Assembly: GCA_029783825.1 (NCBI GenBank)
Contig: JAREIK010014525.1
Coordinates: 1 to 64,000 of the forward strand
DNA: 64,000 nucleotides
Direction: 5' to 3'
Origin: Sapria himalayana
Taxonomy: Eukaryota > Streptophyta > Magnoliopsida > Malpighiales > Rafflesiaceae
The notes beneath the pieces were generated by a model. The model was not told where the DNA came from, did no database searches, and saw only the letters and a list, made by a program, of their open reading frames with translations. This document shows positions 51,360 through 64,000 of the stretch, piece after piece; positions within the stretch are counted from its first letter, which is position 1, and the number at the start of each line of letters is the position of its first letter. The translations under genes were made by a program, and so were the position numbers.

Positions 51360-51900
51360 ATAAAAAACGAGAAGAGCATAGTAAGGCTTATGAAGGCTCT
51401 TGCTATTATATCTGAAAAACTAATTGAAACTAAAAAAGTGCATATGATGAGGTGTTTTTTCAATCTGTAGTTGACAGAAAGCACATCAGTGACCCAGCAA
51501 CTCAATGAAGTAAACACAATCACAACCCAATTTAAGTTTGTTTGGTATTGAAGTCAATGATGAAGTATGTGTATTGATACTTCTGTGTTCTCTATCAAAA
51601 ATTAACATATGACAATTATAGTTGTGCATAGTTCATCAAGAACTATTAAATTTAAATTTGATGATGTTCGTGATTTAATTCTTAGCTAGGAGATTCATTA
51701 GAGATAGACAAGTGAAACATCAACCTCTTTAGAATTATATACAAAGTTAATTGAAAGAAATTCAACCAAGAGAAAACGTCAAAGCAAATCAAAAAACAAG
51801 AGGTCTAAATCTAGGAATCATTGTAATTATAATAGCTCAAAGACCATTAAGCTTTGAAATTATAGAGATGCAAGACAATACAAAAATCACTGTAAGTGTT
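51360..51900 (+). pseudogene. Ty1/copia gag relic
   Basis: Frame-shifted but recognisable in order: HMMRCFFNL, a stop, LTESTSVTQQLNEVNTI (51,441-51,530), then IEVNDEVCVLILLCSLS in a shifted frame (51,547-51,598), then KFKFDDVRDLILS (51,649-51,687) followed by stops, TSETSTSLELYTK, and a basic Arg/Lys/Ser-rich stretch (51,770-51,820). This is the arrangement of the gag C-terminal half in plant copia elements: the helix with LNEFN, the EVxxLLLLCSLP segment, the DDVxxxIL segment and a basic run before the zinc knuckle. The knuckle itself is decayed (a few Cys/His remain at 51,821-51,900). No protease, integrase or reverse transcriptase follows. Confidence 0.75.
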
Positions 51901-52774
51901 AGTTATTTTATAGCACGGTAAAATGTATCACAAGTATATGAGTTTACCAAGTAATAAAGTTAACTCTATGAATCTGGATTATCATTTCATAGATATTGAT
52001 TATTTGGATTAATTATCAAAGTTTCTTCATTATCTAAGCTTACAATAAGTAAATAGTTTCTAGTGTATACTCAAATAAACAATTATATGGTTAGCTTACA
52101 ATAAGTAAACAGTATCATGTCCACGAGTATATAATTTATGAGTTAATGGCTATAGCAGTGATAAAATATGTGAGATGTACTCATCCATATAGGTGGAATT
52201 TTTCAAACCCATTAAAAAGTCATCGGCATCAATTCATGTAGGAAATAATGTATGTCAGATGAGCTGGAAATCTTATATATTATAATCTAGTATGAATCAT
52301 ATTGATAGTCAATGCTAGGGTATTTATAAGGGAGCCTATGCAGCATTTAATTAAATATAATAATTAAAGTATTGTCAAATATATACTTGTATTTAAATGT
52401 CTTGTAAATTAGTATCATTATACATAAAGCCTATTAAATATTTATTTGAACTAATTGAAACCTAATCAATAAATGTTTGCATATATTAATTTGACATTAA
52501 CAGATATTAATGTGACAATACTTTTAATTTATAGATATTAAATACACTCTTGCATTTTTATAAGAGTGTGTGTTTTTCCCTATACATAAAGCCATGTATA
52601 AAATAAAGTTTATAGATATTAATTTATTTATACTTATTGGGTAGGCACGACATTATGGAATAATAGATATTTTCATAAAGCAAATTTATTTGACGTGTAT
52701 TTCATTATGATAACTTGCAAATTTCAAATATACATTATTAAAAGCCTATCATAAAGTCAGAATAACTTTATTTG

Positions 52775-52807
<33 letters not shown>

Positions 52808-53330
52808 ATGTTATATGTATAATACTAATTATATTTGAAATACACAACATGTATATCGAATGTATCATATATAAAATTATGATAGATAGATAGAGAGAGA
52901 AAGATATATATATATATATATATATATATTAAATATATTTTGTTATATTATATATATATATATATATATATATGTTTATGTAAACTATTTTTTATAGTTA
53001 TTGATATAATAAAATACATTTATATATTTATGTGTTATATACACACTGCCCAACACAAAACACCCATTTTGTGTTATATAAGATTAAGTTTATATAAGCA
53101 GTCCAAGTATAAATTAAATTAACAGAATATGTATTAAAAAAAGTATAATTAAATTAAGTTTATATAAGCAGACCTACTACCCAACACAACACAAATGCAT
53201 TAGGTATGTATCACAATAAGTATAATTAAATTAATGCATACGATTAAAGAAGAAGAATTTCGAAAAAAAATTAACAGAATCAATACACAAACTCTTGCAT
53301 TAAGATAATCGATGAAAAATTGGGTAGAAA
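51901..53330. other. AT-rich stretch with TA runs, no gene
   Basis: Low-complexity DNA with long TA runs at 52,779-52,808, about 52,906-52,930 and 52,948-52,972, and a short GATAGATAGATAGAGAGAGA tract at about 52,880. The 60-codon frame at 52,940-53,122 arises from the TA run. It may include further remnants of the copia element, but nothing recognisable. Confidence 0.5.
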
Positions 53331-53339
53331 ACATACCTC

Positions 53340-53460
53340 AAATCAATAAAAAATTATTGCTTAATCTTCGAATAAGTTTTGATGCGTTGGTGATGAGATA
53401 TAGATGGTGGACTACGGAGGATTTGTGCTTCACTAATTAGAGTTGTCTCTAGAATCTCAA
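53340..53460 (-). promoter_or_regulatory. Possible non-coding leader exon of element D with splice donor
   Basis: In the sense direction a more complex, less AT-rich stretch of ~110 bp ends TTGATTTGAG followed by GTATGT at about 53,340, a good plant 5' splice site. Its position, ~0.8 kb inside the 5' subterminal region and upstream of TNP2, fits a transposon leader exon. No transcript evidence; the distance to the TNP2 start (~7.7 kb, containing the copia relic and the retrocopy) would require a very long intron. Confidence 0.25.
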
Positions 53461-54690
53461 CAAGTGATTATATATATTACCAAAATATTTATATTTTTAA
53501 TTATAAAAACATTAAATAATATATATATATATAATACAAAGATACTCATTTATTTTATTCACCATCAAAATTTTTCAAGAAAATTAATGTGTGTGTAGCA
53601 TGGTACACATGAAAAATAAACACCTCACAATTTTTTATTATAATATTAATTAGATAATAAATATATAAACAATTTAAAAAAATATATGTTTAGCCTTATA
53701 AAAAAAATATCAAATATCTACAAAATTAACAAACTTCATATAAAAAGACAAACATGAAAAGATGATTTGTCTTCTAGCCACTCTCCTAAGAGTTATAAAA
53801 TACTTTAATATTAAAAAATATATAAAAATTTATATTTTATGGTTATAAATTTTTATGAATTCATATTAATTTTTATGAATATAATATGAAATAATTTTAA
53901 AGGCTTAAAATTTCATATTATTTTATATCATTAATAATTTGTAAAATTCAAAAAAATTTTAAATGAGAAGATAATTAAAAAAAGTTATATTTATTATTTT
54001 AATAAAGACTTAATGTTAAAAGCTAATAGTAAAAATATTATTCAATTGTTTAATTCTTATAAATTTTAGTAGGAGCAAACATCTATGTATTTATTTTTAA
54101 ATATTAATTTATTTTCTTTTAACTTTAAAGAAAAATTTTATATTTTTATTATATTTCAATATTTTCAAATTTTGTATTAAAAATTTTTTTAAAAGGTTTC
54201 TATAATCATAAAATTATTTTATACTTATAATAATATTAATATTTACTAGTTTATTTGTCAATTCAAATATTTTTAAATTTTTATTTATTTTATCATACAA
54301 TGAATTATTTTACTTTTATATTAGTTGAAATTTTAATGTATGTTAATTTAATTTTTAAAATATCGAAAAAAATTATTATACTTTTTGAATTAATTATTTA
54401 ATATTAATTTAATACAAAAATTTAAGTTTCTTAATTAAAAATTTTAATAAAATTTTTTGTATAATTTTTTTAAAATTAATACATCATAAAAATAGTTATT
54501 TTAGTCCTTATTAATATAATTTTTTTGTATTTTTTTATTTTTAAATTATTTATTTATTATATCCCTTTTTTAAAATTTTAGGGGGAGAATGTATCTTTTA
54601 AGGATCACTCATCTATAGACCATTAACATATATTTAATAAACAAAAATAGATAAAATAATAAAACTAATAATAAATTAAAAAAATTAAAT
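53461..54690. other. AT-rich stretch without genes
   Basis: Almost entirely A/T with short homopolymer runs. No open frame, repeat unit or signal that I can support. Confidence 0.6.
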
Positions 54691-55499
54691 AATTAAATAT
54701 TGGCTAGAAAATTTCTGTCACTAAATCCATCCATATGTTTGAGATTTAATTAGCTAGGGAAGTTCTGACACTAAATCCGTCGCTTTATTCCTGATTTAAT
54801 TTGCTAGGGAAGTTCCATCGCTAAATCTGTCGATATATTCTGGATTTAATGAATTTGGGAAGTTTAATCACTAAAATCTATTACTTTATTCAGGATGTAA
54901 TTGGCTTGGGAAGTTTTATCTCTAAAAACCATCACTATATTCAGTATGTAATTAGCTATGAAAATTCTATCACAAAATTCGTCACTATATTTTGTGATAT
55001 AATTAGCTAGGGAAATTTCATCGATAAAATATATTACTATGTTCTAGATGTTATTAGGTAAGGAATTTTGTCATTCAAATCTGTTACTATGATATGAATG
55101 TAATTATCTAGAGAAATTCCATCGCTTAATCCGTCACAAAATTCTTGATTTTATTAACTAGGGAAATTCCGTCGCTAAATATGTCGCTAAATCCATTGCT
55201 ATATTCAAGATTTTATTAGCTATAGAAATTCCGTCGCTAATCAATTAATAAATTCCCCACTTTTCTTGAGGAAAATTTATGAAAATATTCCGTCGCTAAT
55301 CCATTGCTAAATTCGCTGATTTTTTTGAGTGGAATTTATGTAAATATTTCATCGCTAAACCTTCGCTAATCCGTTGCAAATTTTTATTTCAACAAAAAAT
55401 CATAAATCCCTTGCAATTCCCTAGCTAATCACTCAAAATTTTATTAGGGATTGATCCCTAGCTAAAATTCCCTAGGTAAAAAAATATGTTCATGTAGTA
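54691..55499 (-). repeat. 5' subterminal region and right TIR of element D
   Basis: TAGCTAGGGAAATTCC, CGTCGCTAAATC and similar words repeat roughly every 60-70 bp, with intervening TATATTCxGGATTTAAT-like segments, for about 800 bp. This is longer and more regular than the 3' subterminal regions. It ends with TTCCCTAGG...TTCATGTAGTA, the inverted terminal sequence with last base changed, immediately before the GATA array. Asymmetric ends are usual for En/Spm elements. Confidence 0.75.
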
Positions 55500-56939
55500 A
55501 AATAGATAGATAAATAGATAGACATATAGACATATAGAAAAGTACACATATAGATATATAGACATTTAGATGGATAAACTGATAAATAAATAGATATACA
55601 AATAGATAGTTAGACAAAGAGACATATAGATTGATATATAGATAGATAGATTAACAAATAGATAGATATAGATAGATAGATAGATAGACATGTAGATAGA
55701 TAGATAAATAGATAGATAGATAGATTAATTGATAAATTGATAGATATTTAGAAAAAAATATAGATAGATATATAGGCAGATTGATTGATTGATAGACGAG
55801 TAGATATATAGATAAAATGATAGATAGATAGAATGATAGACAAATTGATAGATATTTAAATAGATAGATAAAGAGAAAGAAAGGGAGATTGATAGAATGA
55901 GAATTTGATAGATAGATAAATAGATAGACAGATAGACAGATAAACAGATAGACAAAAAGACATATAGACAAATAGACAGATATATAGATAGACTGTTATA
56001 TAGATAGACAAATAGATTGATATACAGATAATTATGTAGATAGGTAGACAAGTAGACTGATAGATAGGTAAATAATGAAACAAATTGATATATTGATAGA
56101 TAGATCGATAGACAAATAGGCAGTTAGTCATTTTTACAAATAGACAAATATATAGATAGACATATAGACAGATGGACTGAAAGACATATAGACATATAGA
56201 CAAATAAGCAAATAGACAAATAGACAATAGGCAAATAAAAATATATATAGATAGATCAATAACCGAAAGATAGATATATAAATAAACATATAAATAGATT
56301 GATAAAAAGATATAGAGACAAATAGATAGTCAAATAGCAAGATATATTGATAGATGGACATATAGATAGTTAGACAGATATACTAATTAACCATAGACAA
56401 ATAGACAGATATACAAATTGAAAATTACACAAATAGACATATAGATAGATTGATAGATAGACTAATATATAAATAGATAGATAGAAAGGTAGCTAGATAG
56501 ATAGAGATATAAATCATTTGATAGATAGATAGATATATTGATAAATAGATAAACAGAGAGACAAATATACAAATAGATAAATAGACAGATAGACAAATAG
56601 ATAAATAAATAGATAGACAGATAGATAGATAGATTGTTTGATTGATAGATAGATAAATAGATAGAATGATAGACAGATAAATAAAGAGACAGATAGAGAG
56701 ACTTATAGATAGATAGATAGACATATAGATAAATAGACAAATAGAAAGATAGATAGATATCCTTATAAACAAATAGACAATTAGAAAGATAGACTGATAT
56801 ATAGATAGAAATAAAGAAAGATAGATAATAAAATAGACAAACAAATAGATATATTGATAAACAGATAGATAGATAAATAGATAGATATACAAATAGATAG
56901 ATTGATAGATTGATAGACAGATAGATAAACAGCTTGACA

Positions 56940-57238
56940 ATTAGATATAAAGACATAAAGACATATAGACATATAGGCATATATTCTGATAGACAGATAG
57001 AGTTATAAAAAATAGACTAAATGATTGATAAATAAAAAAATTTATATTCAGACAGACAGATAGATAGATAGATAGATAGACAGACAGACAAATTGATATA
57101 ATGATAAATAGAAAAATAAAAAGATAGATAAATATACATAGAAAAAGATAGACCATTAGAAAGATAGACTGATAGATATATAGAAATAAAGAAAGATAGC
57201 TAGATAAATATAAAAATAGATAGATATATCTATAGACA

Positions 57239-57277
<39 letters not shown>

Positions 57278-57990
57278 GATATATTTAATAATAGACAAAT
57301 AGATAGATATATAGATAAATATAAAGATAGATAGATAGACGGATAGATAGATAGACAGCTAGACAGATAGACATAAAGAACTAGAGACATAAAGATATAT
57401 AGACATATATTCTGATAGACAGATAGAGTGATACAAAATAGACTGAATGATTGATAAACAAATAAACTAATAGATAGACAAATAGAAATTATAGATATAT
57501 AAATAGATAGACAAATATATAAATAAATAAATAAATAGATAGGCATGTAGAAAATAACCAAATAGAAATGTAGATAGATATACATATAAACAGATAGACA
57601 ATTAGAAAGATATACTTATAGATAGATAGATATAAATAAAGATTGATAAATAGATAGACAGATAGTTAGATAGATAGACAGATAGATAGATAGATAGAGA
57701 GATAAACAAAAACATAGATAGACATAAAGACAAATAGATATATAGATAAAAATATAGATAGAGAGATAAATAGATAAATAGATAGATAGATAGACAGAAA
57801 TAGAAATAGACAAATAGATAGATAAATATATAGATAGATAGACAAATAGACAAATAGACAGATAGATAGATACATAGATAGACAACTAGATAGATAGACA
57901 TAAAGACATATAGACATATATACTCATAGACAGATAGAGTCATAAAAAATTACACTAAATGACTGATAAACAAATAAACTAATAGACAGA
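56940..57990 (-). repeat. ~0.45-0.5 kb higher-order repeats in the GATA array, three copies
   Basis: A composite segment, AGACATAAAGACATATAGACATATATxCTxATAGACAGATAGAGT followed by AAATAGACTxAATGATTGATAAA, recurs at about 56,947, 57,391 and 57,898. Shared irregular variants show duplication of longer blocks rather than only single-unit slippage. Confidence 0.7.
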
Positions 57991-58789
57991 TCGACAGATA
58001 GATAGCTAGATAGATAGATTATAGATATACAAATAGAAAGATAGATAGATATATATATATATATATATATATATCGATAGATTGACAAGTAGATAAATAG
58101 ATTAATAAATAAATAAATATATAGAATGATAGAATGATAGATAGATAGATAGATAAATAAACATATAGACAGATAGGCAGATAGAAAGATAAACAGATAA
58201 AAGGACAAATAGATGTAAAGATAGATAAATAAATACATAGACACAGATAAATATGTAAATAGTATGTTTGATATATATATAGATGGATAGTTTGAAAATT
58301 AGGTAGATATACAAATTGACATATAGAAATAGGTAGATAGATAGACAGGCTGATAGATAGAGAGATAGATATATAGATACATAGATAGATATATTATTGA
58401 TAAATGTGTAGGTATGTAGATAGATAGATAGATAAGTAGAAAGGTAGATAGAATTATATATAGATAGCTAGATTGGTTGATTGATAAATAAATAGATAGA
58501 TTAATATATAATTAGATAGATATATAAATAGTTAGATATATAGATTGATAGATACAAAGATCTATAGTTAGATTGGTTGATTAATTAATTATAATATAGA
58601 TATATAAAAAGTTAGATAGATAGATAGATATAAAAAATAAACAAAAATACATATAGACAGATATATATATATATATATATATAGTTAGGTAGATAAATTG
58701 ATAGATAGACACATAGATAGATAGACAGATTGTCAGATAGTCAAATAAATACATATACAAATATACTTATCGATAGTTGGACATATAGA

Positions 58790-60150
58790 TAGATAAAAAT
58801 ATAGATGGATAGAAAGATAGATAGAAAAATAGATATAAAGATACACAGATAAACATATAGACAAATTGACAGATAGATAGATTAATAGATAGACATATAG
58901 ATTGATTGAAAAATTGATAGAAAAATAGATAGATAAATAGATATACATACATATCGATAGATAAATAGATAGATAGATAGATTTATTGATACATAAATTG
59001 ATATATATATATATATATATATAGATAAATATGCCAATAGAAAAATATATATATATATATATATGTATGTATATATATAGGAAAATAGAAAGAAAGATAG
59101 TTACATAGACATATAGAAATATAGAAAGATAGATAGATAACTAGATAGACAGATATATAGATAGAAAGATAGATATATAGACATATTGATAGATAAACAT
59201 ATATATAGATAGATAGATATACAGATAGATAGATAGATAGAGATATAAATAGTTAGTTAGATAGATAGATATTTAGACAGAAAGATAGTTAGATATTTAG
59301 ATAAATATTTAGATATAAAGATAAATATATAGATAGATAGATCGATAGGCAAGTAGATAAATTGATAAATAGAAAGATAGACAGATAGAATGATAGAATG
59401 ATAGAATGATAGAATGATAGATAGATAGATATTAAAAAAATAGATAAATAGAATGATAGATAGATAGAAAGATTAACAGATATATGGATAGCTAAATGGA
59501 TAGAAGGATAGAAATATAGACAAATAGACAAATATATAAATAAAAAAATAAATAAACAAATTAGTAGATAATAAGATAATAAGATAGATTGATTGATATA
59601 TAAAAAGATAAACAAATTGATAGATATATAGACAAAAAATAGACAGATAAATAATTAAATTATTAGATTGATAGATAGTTATATAGATAGATAGATAGAA
59701 AGATAGATTGATAGATAAGTATATATATATAAATAAATAGTTAGATATAAAGATAGATAAAAAAATAGAGATAAATATACACAGATAAACAAATAGACAA
59801 ATTGACAGATAGATAGATAGATAGATAGACATATAGATTGATTGAAAAAATTATAGATAAATAGATATACATATATATAGATAGATAAATATATTGATTG
59901 ATTGATTTAATGATAGATAAATTGATATATATATATATATATATGCAAATAGAAAGAAAGATATATATATATATATATATATATATAGGAAAATAGAAAG
60001 AAAGATAGATAGACATATAGACATATAGATAGATAGATAGAAAGATAACTAGATAGACAGATATATAGATAGAAAGATAGATATATAGACATATTGATAG
60101 ATAAACATACATATAGATAGATAGATTGATAGATTGATTGATACATAAAT

Positions 60151-60200
<50 letters not shown>

Positions 60201-60990
60201 AAATTTGCAAATAGAAAGAAAGATAAATATATATATATTGAAAAATAGAAAAAAATATAGATAGATATATAGACATATAGACATATAGACAGATTGATAG
60301 ATAACTAGATAGACAGATATATGGATAGAAAGATAGATATATAGACATATTGATAGATAAACATATAGATAGATGACAGATATACATATAGATATATTTA
60401 TAGATTGATAAATAGATAGAGAAATAGATAGTTAGTTAGATAGATAGATATTTAGAGAGATAGATAGTTAGATATATAGATAGATATTTAGATATAAAGA
60501 TAAATAATTAGATAGATAGATCGATAGGCAAGTAGATAAATTGATAAATAGATAGATAGACAGATAGAATGATAGAATGATAGAATGATACACAGATAGA
60601 TAGATATAAAAAAATAGATAGATAGAATGATAGATAAATAGAAAGATTGATAGATATATAGATAGCTAAATGGATAGAAGGATAGACATATAGCCAAATA
60701 GACAATAAGACAAATATATAAATAGATAAATAAATAAATAGATTAGTAAATAATAAGATAATAAGATAGATAGATTGATAGATAAAAAGATAAACAAATT
60801 GATAGATATATAGACAAAAAATAGACAGATACATAATTAAATTATTAGAATGATAGATAGTTATATAGATAGATTGATTGATTGATAGATAAATATATAT
60901 ATAAATAAATAGATAGAAAGATAGAAAGCTAAATAGATAGATAAATAGATAAAGAGATAAATCGATAAATAAATATATAGATAGAAAGAT
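58790..60990 (-). repeat. ~1.18 kb higher-order duplication in the GATA array
   Basis: The landmark GATAGGCAAGTAGATAAATTG is at 59,343 and 60,522. The landmark AACAAATTGATAGATATATAG is at about 59,610 and 60,793, an offset of about 1,180. Further left, offsets are about 930 because an inner block of ~258 bp (landmark GCAAATAGAAAGAAAGATA at 59,943 and 60,208; AACTAGATAGACAGATATAT at 59,139, 60,047 and 60,304) has been duplicated once more in the right copy. Confidence 0.7.
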
Positions 60991-61275
60991 AGATAGATAG
61001 ATTAAATTAATATATTGATATATTGATAGACAGACAGACTTACAGATAGATAGATAGATATATAGATAAACATATATATAGATATTAAAGATAGAAAGAT
61101 AGCCAGATAAAAAAATTGATACATAGATTAATAAATACATAAATTGAAAGACTAATAGATTGATATACCAATAGATAGATAGAAAGATAGACTTATAGAT
61201 AGATAGATAGATATACAGATAAAAGTTAGATAGGTAGACACATAGATACACATAAAAATAATTATACATATAGAA

Positions 61276-61333
<58 letters not shown>

Positions 61334-61826
61334 TAACATAAAGACATATAACAGAAAGACATATTGACAAATAGATTGTAGATAGATAGAGAGATAAGCA
61401 GATAGACATATATAAAGATATACAAACAGACAGATAGATAGATAGTTAGATAGATAAAAATATTTAAAGACAAATAGAATCATAGAATGATAGGATGATA
61501 GATAGATATATAGATAGATAGATAGACTGAAAGAAAGATATATAGATATACATATAGATAGATAGATATATAGATAGATAGATATATTGACAAATAGTCA
61601 GAAACATAGATTAAAAAATAAAAAGATAGACAAATTGATAGACTAATAAATAGATAGACAAGAAATATGGAAAAATAAATAGATACATAGATAGATAGGT
61701 TGATTAGTACATAGATTGGTATATAGATAGAAACATAGATAGAAATGTAGATAAATAGAGAGAAAGTTTGATAAATTGACATAAAGATAAATAAATATAT
61801 AGACAAATAAAGAAATAGATAGATCG

Positions 61827-61863
<37 letters not shown>

Positions 61864-64000
61864 ATTAGATAGATAGAAAAATTGACAGACATATAGATCA
61901 ATAGATAGAATGTATATAGATAGATAGTAGATATAAAGACTGTTATATAGATAGATAGATAGATAGAAAAATAGATTGACAGACTGACAAATTAATATAT
62001 AGATAGATAGATAGATATACCGATAGTTTGAAAAGAAGTTTGATAGATATATAAATAGATAGATAGATAGACACATATATATATTGATAGATAGATAAAC
62101 AAAAAGATAGATAGACATATATACATATTGATAGATATACAGATAGAATAATAATCAAATAGTTTGATAGACTAATAGAATGATAGATAGATAGATAGAA
62201 ATATTGATAGGCAGATAGACATATAGATCAATTTATAGATAGATAGTTATTTAGTTAGATATATAGGCATACATTTTTAGATAGATTTACAAATATATAG
62301 ATAAACAGATGGATAAATAGATATATTGATATATAGATATTTAGATACACACATAGACACCTTGAGAAATAGATAGAAAGATATACATATAGATAGATAG
62401 ACCGATAGACATATAGATATAGGAATAGATAGACAAATTTAAAGATAGATAGATAAACGGATAGATAGATAGGCTAATAGACATAAAGATAAATAGACAT
62501 ATAGATAGATCGATAGATAGATATAAATACATATAAAAAGAAAGAAATATAGATAAAAAAATAGATAGATAGCTAGACATATAGATTGATTGATTGATAG
62601 ACATAATAATAGATAATCAAATAGACAGATTGACATATAGAAAGATTGAAAAATGGATAGATAGATAGATAGGTGGATAGAAAGATTGAGAGATAAATAT
62701 ATAGAAAGATACACAGATAAACTCATAGAAAGATAGATCGCTAGATTGATTGATTGATTGACACAAAGGTTTATTGGAAAATAGATAGATAGATAGATAG
62801 ACAGAGAGACATATAGATAGATAGATTGATTGATTGATTACTTGATTGATTGAATGATTTATTGATAGATTGATAGATTGATAGATATATAGAAAGATAG
62901 ATAGTTAGTTAGATATAAATATAGATAGAAGATAGATAGATAAATTGATAGATAGATTGATAGAATGATAGAGATAGATAAATAAACTAATAGATAGATA
63001 AATAGATAGTAAGATAGATTGATAGATAGATAGACAAATAGATATATAAATAGAAAAATAGAAAGATAGATAGACAAACATATAGAAAGACAAACAGATA
63101 GACAGACATATATACATATAGACTGATTGATAAATAAAAATATAGAAAGATAAACAGATGGACAGGTAGTTAGGTATATAGGTTGACTGGTTGACTAGAA
63201 GATTGATAGACATCTAGATAAAAAATAGACAAATAAATAGATAAATAGATAGATAGATAAATATCTAGATAGACAAATAGATAGATAGATAGTCATATAG
63301 ATAGTTAGATAGATATATATATACACACACACACACAAATAGATAGATAATAAAATTGATAGATAGGCAGATAGGTAGATAGAAAAATATATTGATAGAC
63401 AAATAGATTAAAAAACATATAGACAAATAGTCAAATAGATTGATAAGAAAATTGATAAATATACACATAAATAGATAGATAGACTGATAGGCTGATAGAT
63501 AGATACCTGATAGATAGATAGATAAATAGAGATCTAGATATATAGATAGGATAGATAGATAGATAGATACATAGATAAATAGATAGACATATAGACATAT
63601 AGACAATGGATAGATACACAGTTAGATAGATATACAAATAAATAGATAGATAAACAGATAGAAAGTTAGATAAATATATAGAGAGATTGACATATAGATA
63701 GAAATATAGATAGATAGACAAATAGAAAAAGAGATAGATATAGAGATTAACAAACAGGTAGTTATATAGATAGATAGATAAATAAATAGATAGAAAAATA
63801 GATAGAAAAATAAAATGATAGACAAATATATAGTTTGATAGATAGATAGATAAACTGATAGACTAATAGTTTAATAGATTGATAAAAAGATTAATAGATC
63901 TATACATAGTTAGATATATAGATAGGTAGATAGATAAATAGATAGATAGTCAGATAGATAGTTACATAGATAGACACATAGACAGATACAAATATAGATA

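Larger units (their letters stand above)
55500..64000 (-). repeat. Second giant tetranucleotide array, GATA on the + strand
   Basis: Degenerate GATA/TAGA repeats run from the CACTA end to the window edge (>8.5 kb). It has the same degenerate character and variants as the left array but the opposite strand orientation, so the open Ser-Ile-Tyr-Leu frames are on the minus strand. TA runs occur at 58,050-58,074, 60,153-60,197 and 61,278-61,330. No genes. Confidence 0.95.

Overview
This window looks like repeat-dense DNA from a flowering-plant nuclear genome; the species cannot be told from it. The evidence is a CACTA (En/Spm) transposon family with the plant-specific TNP2 transposase and a second ORF of the Transposase_24 type, an intronless copy of a plant ARF1-type GTPase, and a relic of a Ty1/copia gag gene. 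I see no intact host gene, no rRNA, no tRNA and no prokaryotic feature. Every coding-like stretch is a decayed transposon gene, a retropseudogene or a translation artefact of simple repeats.

Layout. (1) 1-5,402: the 3' part of CACTA element A on the + strand, with the end of its second ORF, three tandem ~1.1-1.2 kb units, each holding a GC-rich trinucleotide block and an AT-rich ACGT-palindrome block, a subterminal region and a terminal inverted repeat (TIR). (2) 5,403-28,273: a ~22.9 kb degenerate TATC tetranucleotide array. (3) 28,274-28,833: a 3'-terminal scrap of CACTA element B. (4) 28,834-36,538: element C, minus orientation, a deletion derivative that has lost its TNP2 gene but keeps the second ORF, a GA/CT tract, a ~540 bp ATAGTTA-type repeat and an ARF1 retrocopy. 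(5) 36,539-55,499: element D, minus orientation, about 19 kb if both ends belong together. It has the same plan as C but retains a full-length, inactivated TNP2 gene, then a second copy of the ARF1 retropseudogene, a long AT-rich stretch with a copia gag relic, and a 5' subterminal region. (6) 55,500-64,000: a second tetranucleotide array, now reading GATA on the + strand, running off the window.

How it fits together. All three array/transposon borders fall at CACTA TIRs, so the transposons appear to have landed in, or to delimit, very large TATC/GATA arrays. The arrays have opposite orientation on the two sides of the B-C-D cluster. Element A and elements C/D are inverted copies flanking the left array, so recombination between them could have flipped that array. 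An assembly join is the main alternative. C and D share the same ARF1 retrocopy, at the same place in the same repeat, with the same nonsense mutation. The retrocopy was therefore inserted once into an ancestral element and then multiplied with it.

The long open frames in the arrays (Ser-Ile-Tyr-Leu periodicity) arise because the TATC strand has no stop codons in any frame. They are not annotated as genes.
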